Part shown: in pieces, positions 9,863 to 19,154 of the stretch
Layout: each line of letters begins with the position of its first letter
Numbering within the stretch: the stretch's first letter is position 1
Source of the DNA: CAWCBG01 sp963793845
Lineage (GTDB): Bacteria; Acidobacteriota; Terriglobia; Terriglobales; Acidobacteriaceae
Assembly: GCA_963793845.1 (NCBI GenBank)
Contig: CAWCBG010000002.1
Span: 434,001-498,000 of the forward strand
Direction: 5' to 3'
Length of the DNA: 64,000 bases
The notes under the pieces: model-generated
Seen by the model: the letters and a program-made list of their open reading frames with translations, nothing else
What the model was told of the DNA's origin: nothing
The model's database searches: none
Made by a program: the position numbers and the translations under genes

Positions 9863-10537
9863 ATGATCACCGTCTCTAAAGAAGACTACCTCAAGGCCAT
9901 TCTCGAAGCCGAAGGCGAGGGCGACTCGGTCATTTCGGCGCGGCTCGCCCAATGGCTCTCGGTGTCGCCGCCGGCGGTGACCATGGCGCTTCGCCGCCTG
10001 AAGCGCGACGGCCTGGTTGCGGTCCGTCAGGACGGTCGCGTCCTGCTGACGGCGGAAGGCAGAAAGATCGCCCGCCGTCTGGCGGTCCGTCACCACCTCA
10101 TCGAGCGCATGCTGCACGAAGTGTTCGGCATGGCGTGGTACAAGGTGCATGACGAAGCCGAACGTCTGGAACATGCCGTCTCCAGCGATTTCGAGGCGAT
10201 GCTGGTCCGCAAGCTGGGGCGTGGCGGACCGTGTCCGCACGGCAATCCCCCCACCCCTGAGCGCCCTGCCTCGCGGAGAAAGCGGGGGCTTCTGCTGCTC
10301 TCCGAGAGTGCCTTAGGCGGCCGCTACAGCATACACAGTGTCTACGAACGCGACCGCAAGCTGGGAGAGTTCCTGGAAGAGCTAGGGATTCGACCCGGCG
10401 CCGAGGTCACCATCGAGCGCCGAAACTACGACGACACCTTAAGCCTGACCACCGGCAATGGCCGGGTATCCGTGGGCCGGCCGGCGGCAGAAAAGGTGTG
10501 GGTAGCCCCCGTGCACGAAATCTCTGTAACAAAATAA
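9863..10537 (+). CDS. DtxR/MntR-family metal-dependent transcriptional regulator
   Basis: The 224-residue product has an N-terminal winged helix (about residues 1-65; KEDYLKAILEAEGEG, SPPAVTMALRRLKRDGLV), a metal-binding dimerisation domain (HHLIERMLHEVFGM, then HDEAERLEH and CPHGNP, residues that bind Mn or Fe in the family) and a C-terminal FeoA/SH3-like domain (about 140-220). The adjacent gene encodes an NRAMP importer, so manganese control is more likely than iron. The ATG at 9863 is chosen by homology; a TTG at 9851 is possible. A palindrome just upstream is shared with the transporter promoter. The linker between domains is rich in Pro and Arg. Confidence 0.9.
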   Translation: MITVSKEDYLKAILEAEGEGDSVISARLAQWLSVSPPAVTMALRRLKRDGLVAVRQDGRVLLTAEGRKIARRLAVRHHLIERMLHEVFGMAWYKVHDEAERLEHAVSSDFEAMLVRKLGRGGPCPHGNPPTPERPASRRKRGLLLLSESALGGRYSIHSVYERDRKLGEFLEELGIRPGAEVTIERRNYDDTLSLTTGNGRVSVGRPAAEKVWVAPVHEISVTK

Positions 10538-10543
10538 ATAAAA

Positions 10544-10573
10544 TTAACTGTAGTTTATCCCGTGCTATATACT
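10544..10573 (+). promoter_or_regulatory. Putative operator overlapping the mntH promoter
   Basis: TTAAC TGTA GTTTA at 10544-10557 matches the palindrome before the regulator gene. A TATACT box lies at 10568-10573, with TTAACT 18 bases upstream as a possible -35 element, so the palindrome would cover the -35 region and allow repression. The leader to the mntH start is about 180 bases long. Confidence 0.45.
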
Positions 10574-10630
10574 TAGGCTAATTCCATGCCCTGTGGGGCT
10601 AGGGAATCTTGAACAAGTCTTGGCTCCGCA

Positions 10631-10697
10631 ACCGCGGGGCTAAAGCCCCTGAGGATTATCGACGACTTAGACGCTGGCCTAAAAGCCAGCTCTACCG
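10631..10697. repeat. REP-like double hairpin in the mntH leader
   Basis: Two neighbouring hairpins, GGGGCT-AA-AGCCCC (10636-10649) and GCTGGC-N6-GCCAGC (10673-10690), are followed by TCTACCG. The first shares its core with hairpins at 6441-6460 and 28652-28665. It lies inside the predicted mRNA leader of the transporter gene. Confidence 0.55.
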
Positions 10698-10756
10698 CCG
10701 GGTCCACTTATTCAGAGGTTCCCTAAGCGTACTTCTTCGTAAGTTTTAGGTGACTG

Positions 10757-12199
10757 GTGAAGCCGAAGCCTGAAATAAATCGCAATCCCGGCCCGACACT
10801 CATGCCTTCCGGCAACGGTCAGGTAGCGGACGCCGAGGCGGGCCACAGATCGCTGGAGGGAATGCACAGCTCGGTCGAGGTGCCGCACCATGAGGCGGGC
10901 TTCTGGCAGCAGTGGAGGGCCTTTGTCGGACCGGCCATTCTGGTCAGCGTCGGCTACATGGACCCCGGAAACTGGGGGACCGACCTGCAAAGCGGGGCGC
11001 AGTTTAAGTATGGACTGCTCTGGGTCGTAGGCGTGGCCAGCCTGATGGCCATCTTCATGCAGGTCATTTCTGCTCGGCTGGGCGTTGTCACCGGCAAGGA
11101 TCTGGCGCAATGCTGCCGCGACTGGTACCCCGGCTGGACCCGTTGGCCCAACTGGCTGCTGAGCGAGGTGGCAATCGGCGCCTGCGATTTGGCGGAAGTC
11201 CTGGGCAGCGCCGTTGCCCTCAACCTGCTGTTCCATATTCCGCTGCTGTGGGCGGTCATCATTACCGGACTGGATGTGCTGCTGCTGCTGGCCCTGCAGG
11301 GCTTTGGCATGCGTACCATCGAGGCCATCGTCCTGTTGCTCATCGCAACCATCGGCATCTGCTACTACATTGAGATCTTCGTCCTACCGCAGACCCAGCC
11401 CAGCTTCATAGAAATGGCGCGCGCCCTGATCACTCCTCACTTTCGGGAAGAGGGAATGATCTATCTCGCCATTGGCATCATTGGGGCAACGGTCATGCCT
11501 CATAACCTGTACCTGCATTCGGCCCTGGTGCAGAGCCGCCAGTTGCAGAAGGACGAACCGTCGATCCGGAGCGCGATCCGTTTCAACACCATCGACTCGA
11601 TCGTGGCTTTGACGATCGCTTTCTTCGTCAACGCGGCGATTCTGGTCCTGGCGGCGACGGTCTTCTTCGGCAAGCAGAGTGTCACCATCGCCGGCGGAAG
11701 TGTGGTGACGTTCAGTCCTGACAGCGATTGGATTCGCGTCGCCTACCTGACTCTCGCGCCGTTACTTGGCGCGACCATGGCGAGCACGCTCTTTGCGGTG
11801 GCACTGTTGGCGAGCGGCCAAAGCAGCACCATCACCGGCACTCTCGCCGGACAGGTGATAATGGAAGGCTTCATGCACTGGCGTATCCAGCCGTGGGTAC
11901 GGCGCCTGATCACCCGGAGCCTGGCCATCCTGCCGGCGGTCTTCGTTATCGGAGTGCGGGGCAACAGCAGCGTGACCGATCTGCTGACGCTCAGCCAGGT
12001 GGTGCTGGCGCTGCAACTCCCCTTTGCCATGTTTCCTCTGCTGCAGTTCACCAGTTCCGGCAAGCGGATGGGCCGATGGAAGAACGGCTCGTTCCTTCTC
12101 ATGGCCGGCTGGGCGAGTGCTATGCTGATCACCGCCATGGACATCTACGGCCTGCCGGACTCGCTGAGAGCCGCCTGGCGGCTCATCGCCGGGGGATAA
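10757..12199 (+). CDS. mntH: NRAMP-family divalent metal (Mn2+) transporter
   Basis: This proton-coupled inner-membrane importer takes up Mn2+ and related ions. The 480-residue product has about 11 hydrophobic segments. The DPGNW motif of helix 1 (about residues 71-75) and the MPHNLYLHSALVQSR motif of helix 6 (from about residue 247), which provide the metal-binding residues, are both intact. An unusually long polar N-terminal tail of about 50 residues precedes the first helix. The start is GTG at 10757 with TTAGG just upstream; an ATG at 10802 is an alternative. It follows the MntR-type gene and is followed after 27 bases by a universal stress protein gene, likely co-transcribed. Confidence 0.94.
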   Translation: MKPKPEINRNPGPTLMPSGNGQVADAEAGHRSLEGMHSSVEVPHHEAGFWQQWRAFVGPAILVSVGYMDPGNWGTDLQSGAQFKYGLLWVVGVASLMAIFMQVISARLGVVTGKDLAQCCRDWYPGWTRWPNWLLSEVAIGACDLAEVLGSAVALNLLFHIPLLWAVIITGLDVLLLLALQGFGMRTIEAIVLLLIATIGICYYIEIFVLPQTQPSFIEMARALITPHFREEGMIYLAIGIIGATVMPHNLYLHSALVQSRQLQKDEPSIRSAIRFNTIDSIVALTIAFFVNAAILVLAATVFFGKQSVTIAGGSVVTFSPDSDWIRVAYLTLAPLLGATMASTLFAVALLASGQSSTITGTLAGQVIMEGFMHWRIQPWVRRLITRSLAILPAVFVIGVRGNSSVTDLLTLSQVVLALQLPFAMFPLLQFTSSGKRMGRWKNGSFLLMAGWASAMLITAMDIYGLPDSLRAAWRLIAGG

Positions 12200-12226
12200 C
12201 CCCGCAAAGATTAGGAACGGACAAAC

Positions 12227-12643
12227 ATGTACGGCACCATTCTCGTGACCTTGGACGGTACGCCGACCGACCGGGCGATCATCGAGCACATCAAGAAACT
12301 GGCGAAACTGGCGCAGAGCCGGCTGGTCTTGCTGCACGTGGCCGACGGATGGGCGGCCCGAACCTACGGCCGGGATGCCGTTAGTCCGGAGATTTCCGAA
12401 GACACCGCCTATCTGGCCAAAGTACGCGCAGAATTTCAGGCCGAGGGTATACCCACCGAGGCCGAACTTGCCTACGGGGAGCCAGTCAAGGAAATCGTTA
12501 AGTGGGTGCAGCAAAAGGGTTGCGACCTGGTAGCGATGAGCACCCACGGCCACCGCTTCCTGGCCGATCTCTTTCTCGGCACCACCGCGACCCAGGTGCA
12601 GCACAGCGTTCGCGTGCCCGTTCTGCTTCTCAAGGCAAAATGA
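12227..12643 (+). CDS. Universal stress protein, UspA family
   Basis: The 138-residue single-domain protein starts with the beta strand MYGTILVTLDGTP and carries a C-terminal nucleotide-binding pattern LVAMSTHGHR followed by LGTTATQVQHSVRVPVLLL, which resembles the G-2x-G-9x-G(S/T) ATP-binding type although several glycines are replaced. UspA proteins act in the cytoplasm in stress tolerance, by means that vary between proteins. It sits 27 bases after mntH; pairing of Usp genes with transporters is common. Confidence 0.9.
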   Translation: MYGTILVTLDGTPTDRAIIEHIKKLAKLAQSRLVLLHVADGWAARTYGRDAVSPEISEDTAYLAKVRAEFQAEGIPTEAELAYGEPVKEIVKWVQQKGCDLVAMSTHGHRFLADLFLGTTATQVQHSVRVPVLLLKAK

Positions 12644-12891
12644 CAGCATACTGGTGAATAGCCAGAGGAACTAGGCTTTAATGCCAGCACCCGCGATGCA
12701 CCTGCCGAGGTGAAATCTGTGCTATCGGCACTGAACACCACTCCCTGCGGCCGCAGATCAGCCGAACTTAAACGGTGCTCAGGTCCCGTGCACTATCCAC
12801 AGGCCTGCCCGGCGTTTTAAGATAATTAGTTTCACTTTGTCAGAAACTGCATTCACATACTGCGCCTCCATATAGAAGGGACTTATCCATC

Positions 12892-15666
12892 ATGAACACC
12901 TTTGGCAGCCGTTCCATCCTCTCGGTGGGCAAAGACAAATTCGAAATTTATAAGCTGGCTTCGGTCGAGAAGCACGGTTGTTCCATCGGCCACCTTCCTT
13001 ATTCTCTGCGTATCCTGCTGGAGAATCTGCTCCGCCGCGAGGATGGCAAAGCCGTGAAGGCCGACGACATTCGCGCCCTTACCTCGTGGAGCGGCAAGAG
13101 CGTCCCGGTACAGGAGATCGCCTTCATGCCCAGCCGGGTCCTATTGCAGGACTTCACCGGCGTGCCCGCGGTGGTTGACCTGGCGGCGATGCGCGATGCC
13201 ATGAAGGCCCTGGGAGGCGAGCCCAACCAGATCAATCCGCTGCAACCTGCGGAACTGGTGATCGATCACTCGGTGCAGGTGGATGAGTTCGGCACACAGC
13301 AGGCCTTCCAGCTCAACGCTGAGCTTGAGTTCTCGCGCAACAAAGAACGCTATGCTTTTTTGCGCTGGGGCCAGACGGCCTTCAAGAATTTCGCCATCGT
13401 TCCCCCGGACACCGGCATTGTCCACCAGATCAATCTCGAATATCTGGCGCGCGTCGTCTTTCTGGGAGCGAAGGGTAGCTCCGGCCATCCCATGGCTTAT
13501 CCCGACACGCTGGTGGGCACCGACTCGCACACCACGATGATCAACGGCCTCGGCGTGCTGGGCTGGGGCGTTGGCGGAATTGAAGCCGAGGCAGCCATGC
13601 TGGGCCAGTCGGTCTCCATGCTGATTCCTCAGGTGGTGGGAGTGCGGCTGAAGAACCAGCTACGCGAGGGTTCAACGGCGACCGACCTTGTGCTGACCGT
13701 GACCGAGATGCTGCGCAAGCATGGCGTCGTCGGCAAGTTCGTCGAGTTCTTCGGAGCTGGACTGGCAACCGTGCCGCTCGCCGACCGCGCCACCATCGGC
13801 AATATGGCGCCGGAATATGGCGCCACCTGCGGCATCTTCCCGGTCGACGAAGAGACCTTGCGCTACCTCCGGCTCAGTGGCCGCACCGAGGAGCAGATCC
13901 GGATCGTGGAGGCTTATTGCAAGGAGCAGGGCTTATTTCACACGGTAGATACTCCCGAGGCGGAATACAGCCAGGTGTTAGAGCTCGACCTTTCGACCGT
14001 CGAACCCAGTATCGCCGGGCCCAAGCGTCCGCAGGACCGCGTGGCCCTTTCTGCGGCTGCAGAGTCATTCGAGCAGGCATTGCCCAGCCTGCTGAAGCCG
14101 GGACAGATGGTGCCGCCCAAGCAGGCTGCGAGATGGGAAGGCGAGGGTGGCCATACCGCCGCACCGGAGTCGCATGAGACCACCGCCGTCGCCACCGAAA
14201 TTGCATTGGAGGAAGCTCTCGGCCACGGTAGTGTGGTGATTGCCGCCATCACCAGCTGCACCAACACTTCGAATCCCTATGTCATGCTCGCCGCCGGACT
14301 GCTGGCGAAGAAGGCGGTCGAAAAGGGCCTCTCGGTTCCATCCTGGGTGAAGACGTCACTCGCCCCAGGTTCGATGGTGGTTACCGAATATCTCTCGCGT
14401 GCCGGCCTGATGCCCTACCTCGAGAAGCTGAAGTTCAATCTCGTCGGCTACGGTTGCACCACCTGCATCGGCAATTCGGGCCCGCTGCCGGCGGAGGTTT
14501 CCAGCGTCATCGCCGACAAGGACCTGGTGGTCGTGTCGGTGCTCAGCGGAAACCGCAACTTCGAAGGGCGCATCAACTCCGAAGTTCGCGCCAACTACCT
14601 GATGTCGCCGCCGCTGGTGGTCGCCTACGCCCTGGCTGGCCGCATCGATCTCGACATGTACAAAGAGCCCCTCGGCTACGGTAAGGGCAAGCCGGTCTAC
14701 CTGAAGGACATCTGGCCGACGGCGAAGGAAGTACAGGATGCTGTCGCCCAGTCCATCAGCGGCGATCTCTTCCAGGAAACGTACAAGGACGTCTTCCGTG
14801 GCGACGATCACTGGCGCGGACTTGACGTTCCCAAAGGCGAGACCTTTACCTGGGACGAGAAGTCGACCTACGTAAAGAATCCTCCTTACTTTGAGAACAT
14901 GTCCCGTACACCAGCTCCTGTGGCCGATATCTCGGGGGCTCGCGTGCTTTGCTACCTCGGGAACAGCGTAACCACGGATCACATCTCGCCCGCCGGTTCG
15001 ATCAAACCGAACAGCGCGGCGGGGCAATACCTTATCGCCCACGGGGTCTCGGTCGGCGACTTCAATTCCTATGGGTCCCGTCGGGGTAATCACGAAGTGA
15101 TGATGCGCGGCACCTTCGCCAACGTCCGCCTGCGCAACAAGCTCACGCCCCACCGGGAGGGCGCGTTCACGCGTCACCTGCCCGGCGGCGAGGAGATGTC
15201 GATTTACGATGCGTCGGTGAAGTATCGCGCCGAAGGAACCCCCTTGCTGGTGCTCGCCGGCAAGGAATACGGCTCCGGCTCCTCGCGCGATTGGGCAGCG
15301 AAGGGACCTCGGCTGCTGGGCGTTCGCGCCGTTTTGGCCGAGAGCTTCGAACGTATCCATCGCTCCAACCTGGTTGGTATGGGAATCCTGCCGTTGCAGT
15401 TTCTCGACGATGAGAATGCTGAGACGAGCGGGCTGACCGGCGAAGAGACCTTCGACATCGTTGGCCTGACCGATGTGCTGGAGAACTTCGCTCCGGGCAA
15501 AATTTTGAAGGTCCGGGCCAAGGGAGCCGACGGAACGGTCATCGAAATCGACGCCAAGGTGCGCATCGACACGCCACAGGAAGTGCAATACTACAAACAC
15601 GGTGGAATTCTGCAGTATGTTCTCCGGCAACTCCTGCAAACCAAGCCGGAGGCAGCCAACGCCTAG
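12892..15666 (+). CDS. acnA: Aconitate hydratase A
   Basis: AcnA interconverts citrate and isocitrate in the TCA cycle using a 4Fe-4S cluster. The 924-residue length fits the AcnA/IRP1 class. Visible landmarks are GTDSHTTMINGLGVLGWGVGG (about residues 207-227), the first cluster cysteine in SCTNTSNP (about 458), the paired cysteines in GYGCTTCIGNSGP (about 524-527) and the swivel-domain active site KEYGSGSSRDWAAKGP (about 790). The ATG at 12892 opens the family N-terminus. The gene is monocistronic and ends in a strong intrinsic terminator. AcnA-type proteins can also bind mRNA; nothing here tests that. Confidence 0.97.
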   Translation: MNTFGSRSILSVGKDKFEIYKLASVEKHGCSIGHLPYSLRILLENLLRREDGKAVKADDIRALTSWSGKSVPVQEIAFMPSRVLLQDFTGVPAVVDLAAMRDAMKALGGEPNQINPLQPAELVIDHSVQVDEFGTQQAFQLNAELEFSRNKERYAFLRWGQTAFKNFAIVPPDTGIVHQINLEYLARVVFLGAKGSSGHPMAYPDTLVGTDSHTTMINGLGVLGWGVGGIEAEAAMLGQSVSMLIPQVVGVRLKNQLREGSTATDLVLTVTEMLRKHGVVGKFVEFFGAGLATVPLADRATIGNMAPEYGATCGIFPVDEETLRYLRLSGRTEEQIRIVEAYCKEQGLFHTVDTPEAEYSQVLELDLSTVEPSIAGPKRPQDRVALSAAAESFEQALPSLLKPGQMVPPKQAARWEGEGGHTAAPESHETTAVATEIALEEALGHGSVVIAAITSCTNTSNPYVMLAAGLLAKKAVEKGLSVPSWVKTSLAPGSMVVTEYLSRAGLMPYLEKLKFNLVGYGCTTCIGNSGPLPAEVSSVIADKDLVVVSVLSGNRNFEGRINSEVRANYLMSPPLVVAYALAGRIDLDMYKEPLGYGKGKPVYLKDIWPTAKEVQDAVAQSISGDLFQETYKDVFRGDDHWRGLDVPKGETFTWDEKSTYVKNPPYFENMSRTPAPVADISGARVLCYLGNSVTTDHISPAGSIKPNSAAGQYLIAHGVSVGDFNSYGSRRGNHEVMMRGTFANVRLRNKLTPHREGAFTRHLPGGEEMSIYDASVKYRAEGTPLLVLAGKEYGSGSSRDWAAKGPRLLGVRAVLAESFERIHRSNLVGMGILPLQFLDDENAETSGLTGEETFDIVGLTDVLENFAPGKILKVRAKGADGTVIEIDAKVRIDTPQEVQYYKHGGILQYVLRQLLQTKPEAANA

Positions 15667-15734
15667 CGTATCAGTGACTTACAGGCGACAACCATAGTTT
15701 GGCACGCCTCAAATTGGCACTTAAATGCTATTCG

Positions 15735-15765
15735 GAGGGTTGTCCTTATCGGACGGCCCTCTTTT
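15735..15765 (+). terminator. Rho-independent terminator of acnA
   Basis: GAGGGTTGTCC pairs with GGACGGCCCTC around the loop TTATC, with a TT/GG mismatch in the middle, and is followed by TTTT. It lies 69 bases after the acnA stop codon. Confidence 0.85.
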
Positions 15766-16097
15766 CGCGTCTGTGCCAGACAACCCCCATTTATGGCACA
15801 TCTTGGTGGCATGATTTGAACACCTGCTAAACCCCCTATTGTGTTTAGTTTAAAAGCACCTTCTCGCGATTGACGGCAATCGCGCCGGAGCCCATACTCT
15901 CCCACCAGCCCCCCTCAAAATGCTGTTGTTCTCTGTCAACCGACGTCCTCGTAAGCCCGATACCGATTTAGGCGGCAGCCGAATATCACTTCAGGTCGGC
16001 TCCACTTTGACTCAAACGGTTTCGCGCTATCCAAGGCGTTTGGTTGTTGGCCCTCGAGAGATACACCAACCAGTCTTCGATGAAAGGGGACAAACCG
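15766..16097. other. Intergenic gap, nothing recognised
   Basis: Between the acnA terminator and the small secreted protein gene I find no convincing gene. A short inverted pair CGATTG-ACGG-CAATCG lies near 15868. The promoter of the downstream gene is presumably here but no clear box pair was seen. Confidence 0.4.
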
Positions 16098-16436
16098 ATG
16101 AAGTTAAACAAGCTTGTAGCACTCGTCGCGATGGCGATGGTTCTTTCTGTATTAGCGGTTCCTCCGGCTGCATTTGCCACAGTCCATGTTGCACTGATGC
16201 CAGGTACGGCCGTTGTCAGCCTGTCACAAACCCCAACCGTGGAATTCGAGGCGTTCTGCAACGCCACTTGCAATATCACCTGGATCCTGGTCCTGAGCGA
16301 TTCCAGCGTTGGGTCCATTGACAACACATCCGGCCCGATCACCCACTTCACGGGAACGGGCACCGGCTCGGCTCATCTCATCGCTTCCGATGGGCAGGGT
16401 CACACGGCGGTCGCGACGGTCACGGTTCAGAACTGA
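16098..16436 (+). CDS. Small secreted protein with Ig-like fold, unknown function
   Basis: The product has 112 residues. Residues 1-27 are a classical signal peptide (Lys-rich start, long Ala/Val/Leu core, cleavage near AFA). The mature part of about 85 residues is beta-rich, with two cysteines (FCNATCN) that may form a disulfide and a pattern ending in SAHLIASDGQGHTAVATVTVQ, which recalls bacterial Ig-like domains (BIG2 type). The start at 16098 has AAGGGG seven bases upstream. No specific function can be given. Confidence 0.75.
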   Translation: MKLNKLVALVAMAMVLSVLAVPPAAFATVHVALMPGTAVVSLSQTPTVEFEAFCNATCNITWILVLSDSSVGSIDNTSGPITHFTGTGTGSAHLIASDGQGHTAVATVTVQN

Positions 16437-16586
16437 CCGTTGAGGAAGCGCGCGATGAAAGGTGCTTCATGATCGCGAAAGCCTCGAACCCCTCCTGGCG
16501 ATCGCGATTCACGGTGCAAGTGGTGGCTGGCCGGGGCGAACCTGCCCCGCCAGCCCGGTTGTTCATCATCCGGAGGCGCGCTCTCA

Positions 16587-16958
16587 CTAGATTTGAATTG
16601 CGAGCACTGTCTGGGTGCGGCCGCGCAACCGGCTGAAGAAGTCGCCCGCCACCTTGAGGAATCCATACTTCTTGCGTAGCATCTCCTGGCCACGCGCGGC
16701 TTCCTCTGCTGCGCAGATGCGGGCACGGCCTTCTACCCACGCACCACGCAGGTTCCCGCGCATATCGCAAGGGGCAACCCGCACTTTCGGATTGTTGCGA
16801 ATTCTCTTAACTTTGCCGGCATCCGGGGCGGAGTACAGGTAGAAGACAGCTCCCTCCTGTGCGAACCAGACCGGAGTGCGAACTCCGACTCCGCTCTTGC
16901 GGAACGTCTCCAGGTTCAGGTATTTCGCGCGGGCAAACTGTTCAAGCGCGTCAGCCAT
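16587..16958 (-). CDS. PPOX-class pyridoxamine 5'-phosphate oxidase-like protein
   Basis: The 123-residue product has the split-barrel flavin-binding pattern: LNLETFRKSG, VRTPVWFAQEGAVFYLYSAPDAGKVKRIRNNPKVRVAPCD and GAWVEGRARI. This is the PPOX class, often using F420 or flavin; the family contains oxidoreductases of unknown substrate. The ATG at 16958 has GAGG nine bases upstream; a GTG five codons earlier is possible. It is a stand-alone gene, divergent from the holin-like gene. Confidence 0.88.
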   Translation of the reverse strand: MADALEQFARAKYLNLETFRKSGVGVRTPVWFAQEGAVFYLYSAPDAGKVKRIRNNPKVRVAPCDMRGNLRGAWVEGRARICAAEEAARGQEMLRKKYGFLKVAGDFFSRLRGRTQTVLAIQI

Positions 16959-17154
16959 ATCGTGGTACCTCACCCCTAGAATACCGTGCCGGTTGGAGGT
17001 CGTCAGGACGGCCGCCCGAGCGCAAGAACAAGCAAGGTTGCACGGCGATTGGTGCGGCTGCCCTGGTTGTGCAATGATGGCAATTCGGGCGACGCACCTT
17101 TGGTGCTAGGACGAACCCTTTGCCGGTAAACTGCACTGGTCTGAAAGGATTGCC

Positions 17155-17508
17155 ATGCGTTTGTTGCTGAACTGGCTGTTGAGCGCGCTCAGCCTGCTCA
17201 TCGTGTCGTACTTTGTTCCGGGATTTTATCTGAAGGGGTTTACGGCGGCGCTGATTGCCGCAGTCGTCATCGGGCTGATCAACGCGACAATCGGCCTGTT
17301 CCTGAAAATCATCACGTTCCCGCTGACCATCGTCACGTTGGGAATCTTCTGGCTGATTATCAACGCGCTGATGCTGATCCTGGCGTCAAAGCTGCTGTCG
17401 CCGGATTTCGTGATCACAGGATTCTGGCCGGCGTTCATCGGAGCCATCGCGCTTTCCCTGGTCAACATGGTGATGAAGGGGCTGGCCCGCGACGTGGAAA
17501 GAGGCTGA
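17155..17508 (+). CDS. YvlD-like four-helix membrane protein (phage holin 4 superfamily)
   Basis: The 117-residue protein is almost entirely hydrophobic, with four predicted membrane helices and the family-typical FVPGFYLKGFTAALIAAVVIGLINATI and ITFPLTIVTLGIFWLIINALML stretches. The name of the superfamily is historical; cellular members such as Bacillus YvlD are linked to envelope stress rather than lysis. GAAAGGA lies six bases before the ATG. It ends 13 bases before the convergent thiE stop. Confidence 0.88.
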   Translation: MRLLLNWLLSALSLLIVSYFVPGFYLKGFTAALIAAVVIGLINATIGLFLKIITFPLTIVTLGIFWLIINALMLILASKLLSPDFVITGFWPAFIGAIALSLVNMVMKGLARDVERG

Positions 17509-17521
17509 GGGGCACAACCGC

Positions 17522-18193
17522 TTATCGGGCGTGGAGACCCATATCCCGTAATCGCCGCACCGTCTCTCCCAGGTCCCCTTGCTGGAACAACCGAATGCCT
17601 GCGACCCCGGCGGCGCCTGCCTGAATACAGTCTCGAGCGTTTTCCAGCGTGACACCGCCCAGTGCCAGCACCGCGAAGGTACCGGCTATCGATGACTCGG
17701 GAGTCGTTGCCGTGGCGCAAGCTGCGCGCAGCAGTTCCAGTCCAATGCCCTGAGCGTCGGTTTGCACCTTCTCAAAGATGGGAGCCAGAACGGCGAAGCT
17801 GGCGCCGTGCGACTCGGCGTAGCGGACATCTTCGACCGCGTGTGCCGAGACCCCGATCAGCGGCTCGCCGCTTGTGCTCTCCCTCCAGGCGGCTCGCACT
17901 TCCGATAGGGCCATTTCGCCGGAGGGCAGTTGAACTCCGTCGGCTCCGACCGCCAGCGCGATGTCGGTGCGTGCATTGATGAGTAGCCGGGTGGTTGCGG
18001 AGTTTTCGCGAACCGCTCGCACCACTTCCCGCGCGAGGCTTTCCAATTCTCGCGGCGACATATCTTTTTCGCGTAGTTGAACGTAGTCAACGCCCGCTTT
18101 GGCTGCCAGTTCAATCCGCTGCAGCAGCGCGGCCCGTTGCTGCTTTTCCGTCGGGGCCAAGGCGCGCCGGTCGGTGATGTAGTAGAGAAGCAT
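17522..18193 (-). CDS. thiE: Thiamine-phosphate synthase family protein
   Basis: ThiE joins the thiazole and pyrimidine moieties to make thiamine phosphate. The 223-residue TIM barrel begins YYITDRRAL and contains YVQLREKDM, LLINARTDIALAVGADGVQLP and VLALGGVTLENA, matching the ThiE/TenI family. The GVQLPS segment is closer to TenI-like proteins than to classical ThiE (GVHLGQ), so a TenI-type role cannot be excluded. It is divergent from pgeF with only 26 bases between the two starts. No other thiamine gene is in the window. Confidence 0.85.
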   Translation of the reverse strand: MLLYYITDRRALAPTEKQQRAALLQRIELAAKAGVDYVQLREKDMSPRELESLAREVVRAVRENSATTRLLINARTDIALAVGADGVQLPSGEMALSEVRAAWRESTSGEPLIGVSAHAVEDVRYAESHGASFAVLAPIFEKVQTDAQGIGLELLRAACATATTPESSIAGTFAVLALGGVTLENARDCIQAGAAGVAGIRLFQQGDLGETVRRLRDMGLHAR

Positions 18194-18219
18194 GCGATCT
18201 GTGATTGTAGAATGACAGT

Positions 18220-19146
18220 GTGCCGGCCGCGTCTCACTCCAGGAAAGCCAAGTCCACTTCAGCTTCCAAAGCCAGGTCGCAATCCTCCTCGCTGGAGATC
18301 TTGCGCGCCGGCAATCTCGCCGCTGTGCCCTGGCTGGTGCATGGCTTCAGTACACGGTCTGGAGGATTCTCAACCTGCTACGGCAGGAAGACCTTGAACC
18401 TCGGCCTCACGGCGCATGACACTCCCGAGAACGTCGAGCACAATCGCGAATTGTTTCTGTCGTCGCTCGGCACCAGAGCGAACGCCGGCGCCTTGTGGCC
18501 GATCGTGCAGGCGAAGCAGATCCACTCGGCGATCGTGCAGAAGATAGGCGCAGCCGTGCCTCATCGCATCACCGGCGATGGCCTCATGACGGACGTCCCT
18601 GAGATGCTGCTGGCGATCAAGACGGCCGACTGCGTTCCGGTGCTGGTGGCGGATGTGAAGCGCCGCGTGGTAGCGGCCTTTCATGCGGGATGGCGCGGCA
18701 CCTCGGCACGCATTGTGGAGAAAGGCATAGGCGAGATGCGGCGGCAATTTGGAACTGCGCCGCGGGATCTCCGGGCGGCAATCGGGCCGTGCATCCGGCG
18801 TTGCTGCTACAGCGTTGGCCCGGAGGTGCGAGCCGAGTTCGATTCGCAATTCTCCTACGCCGCAGAGTTGTTCGAAGAGGTCTTCGACTCGAACGCGATT
18901 CATATCCGCTATCCCATGCTGTTTCTCAACCAGCGCGCTCCTGGCCACGGAGATCTGGGCCCCGAGATTCATCTCGATCTGGGGGAGGCCAACCGGCGCC
19001 AATTGCAAGATGCAGGACTGGCTGCGGAGCACATAAGCGTGATCGAAGGCTGCACAGCCTGCGACACCAAGCGATTCTTCTCCCACCGCGCCGAGTTCGG
19101 CAACACCGGCCGCATGATGGCGGTGATTGGAATGAAGCCGGAGTAA
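18220..19146 (+). CDS. pgeF: Peptidoglycan editing factor PgeF (multicopper laccase-domain family, YfiH/YlmD)
   Basis: The family removes misincorporated residues from peptidoglycan precursors and has also been assigned purine nucleoside activity. The 308-residue product has the blocks VQAKQIHSA, TADCVPVLVAD, VAAFHAGWRGT, IGPCIRRCCYSVG and CTACDTKRFFSHRAE, which supply the conserved His and two Cys of the metal or active site. A Ser/Lys-rich N-terminal extension of about 25 residues precedes the domain. The start is GTG at 18220, close to the divergent thiE start. Confidence 0.93.
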   Translation: MPAASHSRKAKSTSASKARSQSSSLEILRAGNLAAVPWLVHGFSTRSGGFSTCYGRKTLNLGLTAHDTPENVEHNRELFLSSLGTRANAGALWPIVQAKQIHSAIVQKIGAAVPHRITGDGLMTDVPEMLLAIKTADCVPVLVADVKRRVVAAFHAGWRGTSARIVEKGIGEMRRQFGTAPRDLRAAIGPCIRRCCYSVGPEVRAEFDSQFSYAAELFEEVFDSNAIHIRYPMLFLNQRAPGHGDLGPEIHLDLGEANRRQLQDAGLAAEHISVIEGCTACDTKRFFSHRAEFGNTGRMMAVIGMKPE

Positions 19147-19154
19147 GAGCTTTC

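Noticed and set aside
14356..15639. A 427-residue minus-strand frame over the aconitase gene
   Set aside because: It is a codon shadow of acnA; the aconitase motifs are complete on the plus strand and the antisense product shows no family feature.
15766..16097. A possible riboswitch before the small secreted protein gene
   Set aside because: No known aptamer core could be aligned by eye and the paired segments are short.
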